NCBI RefSeq assembly: GCF_002871945.2
Contig: NZ_CP126963.1
Span: forward strand, 124,001 to 188,000
DNA from: Gleimia hominis
GTDB lineage: Bacteria > Actinomycetota > Actinomycetes > Actinomycetales > Actinomycetaceae
DNA: 64,000 nucleotides
Direction: 5' to 3'
Shown here: positions 26,570 to 35,372 of the stretch, piece by piece
Numbering within the stretch: the stretch's first letter is position 1
Layout: every line of letters starts with the position of its first letter
The notes under the pieces: generated by a model
Database searches by the model: none
What the model saw: only the letters and a program-made list of their open reading frames with translations
What the model was told of the DNA's origin: nothing
Made by a program: the position numbers and the translations under genes

Positions 26570-27112
26570 CTAGTTCAGCACTCCCGTCGCTGTAAGGGCA
26601 GCCAAAGAAATCGCGTCACGAAGCTCGCCGCAGTTAATGAGGCCGCGGATCTCCTCTTTACTGAACCAAGCCTGCTCATCGACCTCACCGTCCGTCTGCC
26701 CAGCGTGCACTCCCTCATGAGGGACTACAAATAAGCCCAAGCCCGTCTGCGTAGCAAGCAGACCCGAATCAGGGTAGATCAAACCGCAAAACTCGCCGTC
26801 GCCCCCGTCGATCCCTGTTTCCTCCAACAACTCGCGGTGAGCAGTTGCCAGCGGGTTTGCGTCGGTCAGTTCCGCCATGCCTCGCGGCACCTCCCAAAGT
26901 GAACGATCCAAACGAATCCGGTACTGGCGGACCAACAGGACCCGCTGCGTATCCTCAGCCACCAAGACCGCAGCTCCACCACCATTGGCCGTCTCGCTAT
27001 TACGCACCCGCCACTGGGTCCGCTCCACCCCCGACGCGTCCGCGGCCACCACCGATTCGACTCGCAACGGAAACTCCGGTGCTTTCCAAATGGTCTGCCA
27101 ATCAACCATCAC
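26570..27112 (-). CDS. NUDIX hydrolase, ADP-ribose-pyrophosphatase-like
   Basis: 180 residues. The Nudix helix HRELLEETGI follows WEVPRGMAELTDANPLATA, and an upstream VLLVRQYRIRL strand is typical of ADP-ribose or nucleoside-diphosphate-sugar pyrophosphatases. Compared with the textbook box, the spacing from the first Gly to the RE pair is one residue longer and the first Glu is replaced. The main metal-binding REUxEExGU part is intact, so activity is likely. Substrate is not determined. The gene is convergent with the ABC cassette. Confidence 0.85.
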   Translation of the reverse strand: MMVDWQTIWKAPEFPLRVESVVAADASGVERTQWRVRNSETANGGGAAVLVAEDTQRVLLVRQYRIRLDRSLWEVPRGMAELTDANPLATAHRELLEETGIDGGDGEFCGLIYPDSGLLATQTGLGLFVVPHEGVHAGQTDGEVDEQAWFSKEEIRGLINCGELRDAISLAALTATGVLN

Positions 27113-27228
27113 AGTTCCTCCCTTAAGATCTAAAACCCAAAAAACTCAAATTAGAGACGCTCCAAAAATTTGAGACGGCCCAAAAATAACTACTTAACCA
27201 CCCACCAAAACCGGGTCCGCAAAACAAC

Positions 27229-28638
27229 TCACTCAGTTTGCACCATCGACAAAGTTGCAGTCATCGAAGACTTCCGCAGCTGCCACACCTGAGCTATATC
27301 ATCCCACGGCATCGACGACACCGCACCCAGCACCCCCGCCAACCCCAGTAGCGTGCCGCGCGTAAAAGCCGACAGGTTCGCAGAATCCGTGTACAAACCC
27401 AAGAACGCAACGAACAACACGAGCGTCGTCATGATTATCATCCGCAGCAGGGTCACTCGTTTCTTGTGCCGGTGCGAATGCGTTTGCCCAACCAGTTCAC
27501 GCGCAGCCAGAGCGATATTGAACATGGCGCCCGACTGCCCCTCAAGAAACAACGCCCGCGCCTGCTCGCGCGTAACCTCATGTAACTGCGCAAACAATGG
27601 TGGGGCAATCACCCGCATGTAATCTAAAATCTCACCCTCCACACGGAGTTTAGAGGCGTGTGCGGGTGTAAAAGTACGATCACGCAGACGTTCAAACCAG
27701 CTGCGCACAGGTAAAACCAGCCCGTACGCGCACGCCAGATCCATGTCCGCCCCCAGTGTTTCCGGCTGGTCGTAAAAGGTGAGGTACGTGCTCGAACTAC
27801 GCTTCGCAATCGCTCGATAATACGCACGCGACCACATCTCCATAGCAGCCCGCCCCTGCGCTTCACTCAACCCCAACTTGGGCAGCAGGCTGGTTACCAA
27901 CGCGGTCGCGCTCTTTCGGGCAGCCACATTCGAGTTGTCGAACAGATGACGAGCCAACTGCGGTACCTTCCCGCGGCTTTCCAAATCCGCCTGCACGTCC
28001 TGGAGCGCAGAAGCCATGTCTAACCCGCCAGACTGCCACAAATCCACGCCTACGCGACCGTCCAACATGGCTTGCACCCACCTGTCTTGCGCTCGCTCAA
28101 GGAGCGTCACGATCATACGATCGTCCAAACCTTCACCACTGTGCAAACTACTAGCTGGGAAAGCTAGCCCAGCACCCGGATACCAATCGGGGCCACGCGG
28201 AGCCCATTGCCAATCATTAGGCGGATGCGCCCGGGTGGTGGCCATGATAGCCGAAGACGCCGCCCGGAATGTCGAGCTACGAACTTTCTGTAGCTGGAAG
28301 TCCACATCCACATACCTCGCATCCTCCCGCGTCGGCTGGCAGTTAACCGTGATGGGAATGCGATCGTTTGGACCTAAACCTAGTTCGTGAGCGATTCCCT
28401 CGGGGCCTTGAGAGAGGAAAAATATGCCATCCAACAGCTGGTTTCTATCTAAACAAAGGTGGTCACCCAGCAACACCGCGGTTCGCAACGCGGAGTTCAA
28501 CTGCGCGGTTGCCTCATCGGGCCCCAAAGACCGCCAAAGCGAGGCTTGATGCACAGAATCAAAATCGTAAACCACCACTGTTGGTTCTGGTTCTTCTTCA
28601 GGTGTCTCCACCTTAAGGTGGGGAGTCGCGTCCTTCAC
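27229..28638 (-). CDS. Unrecognised 469-aa protein with two C-terminal membrane segments
   Basis: GTG start complementary to 28636-28638, with an AGGAGG ribosome-binding site. I do not recognise a family. The N-terminal about 390 residues are soluble and rich in Asp/Arg/Trp, beginning with an acidic Glu/Pro stretch and then VVVYDFDSVHQASLWRSLG; segments DRNQLLDGIFFLSQGPEGIA and RSSTFRAASSAIMATTRAHP also stand out. Two transmembrane segments lie near 396-416 and 425-443, after a His/Arg/Lys-rich HSHRHKKR, leaving a 25-residue tail. It has no signal peptide, so the large domain is probably cytoplasmic. It is divergent from tsaD across 140 nt. Codon use looks like that of the host core genes. 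Confidence 0.7.
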   Translation of the reverse strand: MKDATPHLKVETPEEEPEPTVVVYDFDSVHQASLWRSLGPDEATAQLNSALRTAVLLGDHLCLDRNQLLDGIFFLSQGPEGIAHELGLGPNDRIPITVNCQPTREDARYVDVDFQLQKVRSSTFRAASSAIMATTRAHPPNDWQWAPRGPDWYPGAGLAFPASSLHSGEGLDDRMIVTLLERAQDRWVQAMLDGRVGVDLWQSGGLDMASALQDVQADLESRGKVPQLARHLFDNSNVAARKSATALVTSLLPKLGLSEAQGRAAMEMWSRAYYRAIAKRSSSTYLTFYDQPETLGADMDLACAYGLVLPVRSWFERLRDRTFTPAHASKLRVEGEILDYMRVIAPPLFAQLHEVTREQARALFLEGQSGAMFNIALAARELVGQTHSHRHKKRVTLLRMIIMTTLVLFVAFLGLYTDSANLSAFTRGTLLGLAGVLGAVSSMPWDDIAQVWQLRKSSMTATLSMVQTE

Positions 28639-28778
28639 GTGACCTCCTTTCTCTCTAAACGATCCTAATGCGGCACGTGCCCCGGGTCACCCGCACTACC
28701 AAATCAGCTGCGCTGCCCCGGATTCAGCTGCCGCATAGGTTGGATCGTTATGGCGCCTAGCGTAGAAGGAGGACTAGA

Positions 28779-29882
28779 ATGAAGCGCGTGGATACGGCTT
28801 TGAAAACACCCCAGTTAGAAACCTCCCAGCGGTGGAAGAAAGATAACCCGCTGGTGCTTGGCATTGAATCAACCTGTGACGAAACAGGATTCGCCCTGGT
28901 GCGCGGCGGTGAACTCCTCGTAGACCGGACCGCAACCTCCATGGATGAATACGCGCGCTACGGGGGGATAATCCCCGAAATCGCGTCTCGCGCCCACTTG
29001 GAATCCTTCTTGCCCACACTTGAATCTGCGCTCACCGAAGCCCATGTGCGCCTCGAAGACGTTGACGCAATCGCAGTGGCAGCAGGTCCGGGCCTCATCG
29101 GATCGCTAACGGTGGGTATATGCGGCGCTAAAGCGCTCGCGCAAACGCTAGGAAAACCAATCTACGGAGTGAACCACGTGCTTGGACACCTGGCGGTTGA
29201 CGAACTCGTTGACGGGCCAATGCCAGAACAGTTCATCGGCCTCGTGGTGTCCGGGGGACATTCAAACCTATTGCACGTGCGGGACCTGGCTACAGACGTG
29301 GAAGAACTCGGCGGCACCCTGGACGACGCTGCCGGTGAAGCATTCGACAAAGTTGGGCGCCTACTCGGCCTGCCCTACCCGGGTGGCCCCCACGTAGATA
29401 AGCTTTCGCAAGCCGGAAACGTGGAAGCCATTAGATTCCCCCGCGGCCTAGCCAGTGCGCGCGACAAAAACAAGTACCGCTACGACTTCTCTTTCTCTGG
29501 GCTGAAAACCGCGGTGTCCCGCTACGTATCCGCCCACGAGAAGAAGGGGGAACCATTCAGCCACGAAGACGTGTGCGCCGGTTTTTCTGAGGCCGTAAAC
29601 GACTCCTTAACCGCAAAAGCCGTGCAAGCGTGCCTAGACCTAGAGTGCTCCACGATCGTAGTTGGCGGTGGGTACAGTGCTAACTCGCGGCTACGTAGCC
29701 TTATCCAAAAACGCGCTCAAGCTAAAGGCCTAACGGTGCGCATGCCACCGCTGCGGTTCTGCACCGACAATGGGGCACAAATAGCAGCGATAGGCTCCAC
29801 CTTAGTACGAGCGGGGGTGCGCCCCTCGGAACCAGACTTTGCGCCGGATTCACAAATGTCCCTCACCGTGCCCGTCATGTAA
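28779..29882 (+). CDS. tsaD: tRNA N6-adenosine threonylcarbamoyltransferase
   Basis: 367 residues; the start has AAGGAGG about 7 nt upstream. TsaD is the Kae1/Gcp-family catalytic subunit that transfers the threonylcarbamoyl group in t6A formation. Family motifs: LGIESTCDETGFALV at the start of the fold, ASRAHLESFLP, metal-binding His pair H133 and H137 in VNHVLGHLAVDE, VSGGHSNLLHV, FSFSGLKTAVSRY and the late PLRFCTDNGAQIAAIG. An N-terminal extension of about 22 residues precedes the conserved domain. It is normally next to tsaB/rimI; here it is about 11 kb away and followed by groS. Confidence 0.97.
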   Translation: MKRVDTALKTPQLETSQRWKKDNPLVLGIESTCDETGFALVRGGELLVDRTATSMDEYARYGGIIPEIASRAHLESFLPTLESALTEAHVRLEDVDAIAVAAGPGLIGSLTVGICGAKALAQTLGKPIYGVNHVLGHLAVDELVDGPMPEQFIGLVVSGGHSNLLHVRDLATDVEELGGTLDDAAGEAFDKVGRLLGLPYPGGPHVDKLSQAGNVEAIRFPRGLASARDKNKYRYDFSFSGLKTAVSRYVSAHEKKGEPFSHEDVCAGFSEAVNDSLTAKAVQACLDLECSTIVVGGGYSANSRLRSLIQKRAQAKGLTVRMPPLRFCTDNGAQIAAIGSTLVRAGVRPSEPDFAPDSQMSLTVPVM

Positions 29883-29985
29883 ATCACCGGCAAGGTAGGT
29901 ACCGATATAGGTGCGCAGGCATTGCGGGCGTACCACAGTCTTTGCCCCCATGGTTTTAGTACTCATGTTATTGACACTTATGTTT

Positions 29986-30012
29986 TTGGCACTCAACTTG
30001 CCAGAGTGCTAA
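29986..30012 (+). promoter_or_regulatory. CIRCE operator before groS
   Basis: TTGGCACTC, nine bases, GAGTGCTAA. This matches the CIRCE element (TTAGCACTC-N9-GAGTGCTAA) with one mismatch, the target of the heat-shock repressor HrcA. A promoter TTGCCA (29998-30003) with TAATCT (30022-30027), 18-nt spacer, overlaps its right half, so HrcA binding would block initiation. Confidence 0.9.
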
Positions 30013-30136
30013 CTGGGGAACTAATCTAAAGAGTGAACGTAGCAACAGCTACGAGACCCAACGTTAGGGGTCCGACCACCCGCGACGGCGGACCAGTAAC
30101 GCACAAACTAATCACACATGGAAGGGGAGTTGACCA

Positions 30137-30433
30137 GTGTCGATTTCCATTAAACCGCTTGAGGATCGCATTGTGATCCAGCAGGTCGATGCCGAGCAGA
30201 CCACGGCGTCTGGCCTGGTTATTCCCGATACCGCAAAGGAAAAGCCACAGGAAGGCACCGTCGTCGCAGTAGGTCCAGGCCGCGTAGACGACAACGGTAA
30301 CCGCGTTCCTATGGATGTTTCTGAGGGAGACGTAGTTATCTACTCGAAGTTCGGTGGTACCGAAGTTAAGTACCAGGGTGAGGAATACCTGATTCTCTCT
30401 GCGCGTGACATCCTCGCGATCGTAGAGAAGTAA
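30137..30433 (+). CDS. groS: Co-chaperonin GroES
   Basis: 98 residues, GTG start with AAGGGGA upstream. The heptameric lid of the GroEL chaperonin. Family segments: [14 protein letters not shown], the mobile loop [31 protein letters not shown] and [19 protein letters not shown]. It is controlled by a CIRCE element and followed by a strong hairpin. No groEL follows, so groEL must be elsewhere, as in many actinobacteria with a split arrangement. Confidence 0.97.
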   Translation: MSISIKPLEDRIVIQQVDAEQTTASGLVIPDTAKEKPQEGTVVAVGPGRVDDNGNRVPMDVSEGDVVIYSKFGGTEVKYQGEEYLILSARDILAIVEK

Positions 30434-30469
30434 CACCGAGTTAACTTAGAAATAAGTAAATAAACTTCC

Positions 30470-30518
30470 GTTACGGGCAGCCAACCAGCCGGCAGAGCTG
30501 GCACTGGCTGCCCGTAAC
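30470..30518 (+). terminator. Long hairpin after groS
   Basis: Perfect 14-bp stem GTTACGGGCAGCCA (30470-30483) with TGGCTGCCCGTAAC (30505-30518), and a small inner stem CCAGC/GCTGG. No T-run follows, so termination may be partial or the hairpin may protect the groS mRNA 3' end. Confidence 0.7.
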
Positions 30519-30621
30519 GCTACCCTGCGCACCGGTAATTTTTGGCCAGGCCGCATGGACCCGTAATGCTTGGACCGGGGTGTTTGCCCCACCATTCTTT
30601 ACCCGGCCGAATAAACATTAA

Positions 30622-30645
30622 ACCCCCACCCGCCTGGGTGGGGGT
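30622..30645 (-). terminator. Terminator hairpin, best read on the minus strand (whiB3)
   Basis: 10-bp stem ACCCCCACCC (30622-30631) with GGGTGGGGGT (30636-30645), loop GCCT. On the minus strand it is followed by TTAATGTTTATT, a T-rich tail, so it can end whiB3 transcripts. Confidence 0.65.
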
Positions 30646-30705
30646 CGCGCTACTGCGCGCAGTTGAGTAATTTATGCTTGCAGCCTAAATCTATACAGAA
30701 CTCCT

Positions 30706-30813
30706 AAACGGAAGCATAGGCACAGGGCTTAAACCATCGAGAAATAGAAGCTTCAGCACGGGGCTCAAGTCACCGAGAAATAGAAGCTTAGGCACGCGAC
30801 TTATGCCACCGAG
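30706..30813. repeat. Three tandem 36-nt repeats covering the whiB3 stop codon
   Basis: Units 30706-30741, 30742-30777 and 30778-30813 share AAATAGAAGCTT, GGCAC and CACCGAG blocks. The third unit contains the whiB3 stop codon and its last two codons; the other two lie downstream of the gene on the minus strand and look like diverged copies of the gene's 3' end. Confidence 0.85.
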
Positions 30814-31100
30814 GCGCGCCGACGTTTCCGACTGCGGGCAACTTCGCGCCGCTCCTCTTCCGTCATACCGCCCCACACGCCGTAGGGTTCCATTACGCGC
30901 AACGCGTGTTCGCGGCACTGCTCAAGCACCGGACACGTCGCGCAAATCGCTTTCGCCGCCTCGGCTCGCCGGCGACGGGTAGAGCCGCGCTCTCCCTCAG
31001 GATGAAAAAATAGTTCCGTATCCATATCGCGACAAGCAGCCTGGAATTGCCAATCCCAACGATCCATAACCGGACCTGGCAACCGTGAAACATCGGTCAT
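30801..31100 (-). CDS. whiB3: WhiB-family iron-sulfur regulator, WhiB3-like
   Basis: 99 residues from the ATG complementary to 31098-31100; the longer upstream frame is not conserved. WhiB proteins are actinobacterial [4Fe-4S] regulators that bind the sigma factor. The four cluster cysteines are C23, C53, C56 and C62, the GVWGG turn is at 74-78 and a basic tail (RSKRRR-like) contacts DNA. The segment LPGP...WDWQFQAACRDMD, then FFHPEGERG and EPYGVWGGM, match WhiB3 of Mycobacterium much better than WhiB1 or WhiB2. WhiB3 links redox state to metabolism. The gene end lies in a 36-nt repeat. Confidence 0.93.
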   Translation of the reverse strand: MTDVSRLPGPVMDRWDWQFQAACRDMDTELFFHPEGERGSTRRRRAEAAKAICATCPVLEQCREHALRVMEPYGVWGGMTEEERREVARSRKRRRASVA

Positions 31101-31283
31101 TCGCACATTCCTTTCCGCGCGAAAACACCGCGCTGCTGTGGAAACGTTTTTAACATTATCGATTTCACGCGCTTTAATCAAGGAAATTTTTGCGCTCACT
31201 GCGAAGTGATCACCTAAAACGACTCTTCCCAAGCACATCCGTCACAATTTTTAAGCAAGCAGCATCTGCAAATACAGATACGT

Positions 31284-33493
<2,210 letters not shown>

Positions 33494-33556
33494 GCGGATC
33501 CTCCTTCAATGGTGGACAAAATGAACAGTTAGGCTCAACAGCCTATGTTACCTGCA

Positions 33557-33562
33557 TAGGAT
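33557..33562 (+). promoter_or_regulatory. Possible -10 box of leaderless guaB3
   Basis: TAGGAT lies 6 nt before the ATG at 33569, and no Shine-Dalgarno sequence is present. Confidence 0.45.
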
Positions 33563-33568
33563 AGAACC

Positions 33569-34696
33569 ATGAGTTATGAGATTGAAATCGGACGTGGCAA
33601 ACGGGCGCGACGCGCGTACACGCTAGATGACGTGGCGCTCGTCCCCGCCCGCCGTACCCGCGATCCAGAAGACGTGAACGTGAGCTGGCAGATTGACGCC
33701 TACCACGTGCAAATGCCGCTGCTGGGTGCCCCCATGGATTCGACCATGAGCCCGGAAACCGCCATTGAACTGGGTCGTTTAGGTGGAATTGGGGTGTTAG
33801 ATCTTGAGGGATTGTGGACGCGGTACGAGGATCCGCAGCCACTGCTAGAAGAAATTCGCCAGCTAGACGCCCACGCGTCGAACGCGCGACTTCAAGAGAT
33901 TTATTCCGAACCGATTAAACCTGAACTCATGGCAGCTCGACTTGGGCAATTGCGCGACGCGGGCGTGGTGGTGGCCGGAAAACTCTCGCCGCAACAGACC
34001 GAGAAGTACTGGCGGTACGTGGTGGATGCCGGTGTGGACCTGTTTGTAATCCGGGGGACAACGGTGTCTGCCCAGCACGTATCATCGCGCGCGCAACCGC
34101 TTAACTTGAAGCGGTTCATCTACGAACTCGACGTGCCCGTCCTGGTCGGTGGGGTCGCTACCTACACCGGGGCCCTACATTTGATGCGCACCGGCGCTGC
34201 TGGAGTGCTCGTGGGGTTCGGTGGGGGAGCTGCGCACACCACGCGGCAACTACTGGGGATTCACGCTCCCATGGCCACCGCGATCGCGGACGTGGCGGCA
34301 GCGCGGCGCGACTACTTGGATGAATCCGGAGGCCGCTACGTGCACATAATTGCCGACGGTGGTATCGGCAGATCCGGAGACTTCATCAAAGCAATCGGCT
34401 GCGGTGCAGACGCAGTGATGATCGGAGCGGCACTCGCCCGGGCGCGTGAAGCTCCCGGTGGGGGCTGGCACTGGGGGAGCGAGGCATACCACCCGGAACT
34501 TCCCCGCGGCCAACGCGTGCACGTGGGAACCGCTGGCACAATGGAGCAGATCCTGCTGGGGCCATCCTCGCGGGCCGACGGGAAAGTGAACTTCATCGGG
34601 TCCCTGCGCCGCGCGATGGCCACCACCGGGTACGCGGAAGTAAAAGACCTGCAGAGGGTCGAAATGGTCGTGTCCCCCTACGAAAAATCACTGTGA
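33569..34696 (+). CDS. guaB3: GuaB3 family IMP-dehydrogenase-related protein
   Basis: 375 residues, shorter than guaB because it lacks the CBS domains. The N-terminus MSYEIEIGRGKRARRAYTLD is the signature of the actinobacterial GuaB3 (IMP dehydrogenase-related) family. The barrel motifs LLGAPMDSTMSPETAIELG, VLVGGVATYTGALHL and IIADGGIGRSGD are present, but the loop Cys of true IMPDH (GSICTTR) is not. In some relatives the product acts as GMP reductase; here the function is unproven. It is one gene downstream of guaB, the usual arrangement. Confidence 0.93.
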   Translation: MSYEIEIGRGKRARRAYTLDDVALVPARRTRDPEDVNVSWQIDAYHVQMPLLGAPMDSTMSPETAIELGRLGGIGVLDLEGLWTRYEDPQPLLEEIRQLDAHASNARLQEIYSEPIKPELMAARLGQLRDAGVVVAGKLSPQQTEKYWRYVVDAGVDLFVIRGTTVSAQHVSSRAQPLNLKRFIYELDVPVLVGGVATYTGALHLMRTGAAGVLVGFGGGAAHTTRQLLGIHAPMATAIADVAAARRDYLDESGGRYVHIIADGGIGRSGDFIKAIGCGADAVMIGAALARAREAPGGGWHWGSEAYHPELPRGQRVHVGTAGTMEQILLGPSSRADGKVNFIGSLRRAMATTGYAEVKDLQRVEMVVSPYEKSL

Positions 34697-34778
34697 CGCC
34701 ATAAGTGTGCGTGCCACGCGTGCTCACGAGGCCGGCTGGGGTTCTCAAGTGAGTTAGCCCGATCCTCAACTGTGGCAT

Positions 34779-35363
34779 CTAGTCACGCAGTACTGCGCGC
34801 AGCGTTTGCGCGATAATTTTCAGATCCCCAAGCGTGGAACGCTCGCGCACGTACTTGGCGTAAAGCCTGGTTTTTTGAGGCAAAATCACCTCAATGTAAT
34901 AGCGTTCCGGGTCGTCCGCGCGGGCCAACTTATCGGCCTCATTGCGGTAGCGAATCGACGCGGGATCCGTGATTCCCGGACGTACCGAAAGGATCAGGTG
35001 GCGCCACTTCGCAGGCCAGTGCTGCACGTACTCCGGCACTTCGGGGCGAGGGCCCACCAACGCCATTTCGCCGCGCACCACGTCGATCAACTGGGGGAGC
35101 TCATCGAGCTTAGTTTTGCGCAGCACCCGCCCCACGCGGGTCACGCGCGGATCGCCCGTGGCAGAAATGTTCACGCGCGGAACCTCATCAGTCATGGTAC
35201 GGAACTTATGGATTCTAAACGGCCGTCCACCTAACCCCACGCGGCGCTGGCGGAAAAACACAGGGCCCGCCGAATCTAGTTTAATTGCCACACTGACTGC
35301 AGCGAACACGGGGCTGAGCAGCACGAGTGCGGCAGAGGAAGTCACAACGTCAAAAGCGCGCAT
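34779..35363 (-). CDS. Bacterial sugar-phosphate transferase (PglC-like polyisoprenyl-phosphate glycosyl-1-phosphate transferase)
   Basis: 194 residues, the short form with one N-terminal membrane helix (about 6-28) and a catalytic domain, as in Campylobacter PglC. Motifs: RRVGLGGRPFRIHKFRTM (about 40-57), KTKLDELPQLIDVVRGEMAL with the catalytic Asp-Glu, and LVGPRPEVPEY. It starts glycan assembly by moving a sugar-1-phosphate from a UDP-sugar to undecaprenyl phosphate on the inner face of the membrane. It lies at the left border of the glycan locus, 9 nt from the amidase gene, and is probably transcribed with it. Confidence 0.93.
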   Translation of the reverse strand: MRAFDVVTSSAALVLLSPVFAAVSVAIKLDSAGPVFFRQRRVGLGGRPFRIHKFRTMTDEVPRVNISATGDPRVTRVGRVLRKTKLDELPQLIDVVRGEMALVGPRPEVPEYVQHWPAKWRHLILSVRPGITDPASIRYRNEADKLARADDPERYYIEVILPQKTRLYAKYVRERSTLGDLKIIAQTLRAVLRD

Positions 35364-35372
35364 AGTCAGAGG

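Larger units (their letters stand above)
30434..30800. other. Intergenic region groS-whiB3
   Basis: 367 nt between convergent genes. It holds a 14-bp hairpin (30470-30518), a second 10-bp hairpin (30622-30645) and two copies, with a third reaching into whiB3, of a 36-nt repeat (30706-30813). No further gene is supported; a minus-strand open frame across the repeats has no start context or conserved sequence. Confidence 0.6.

Noticed and set aside
30470..30645. Small non-coding RNA gene formed by the two hairpins after groS
   Set aside because: The hairpins are better explained as transcript ends of the two convergent genes; no promoter for a separate RNA was seen.
30691..30918. 75-codon minus-strand open frame reading through the 36-nt repeats downstream of whiB3
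   Set aside because: It overlaps whiB3 in another frame and consists mainly of repeat-derived sequence without a credible start.
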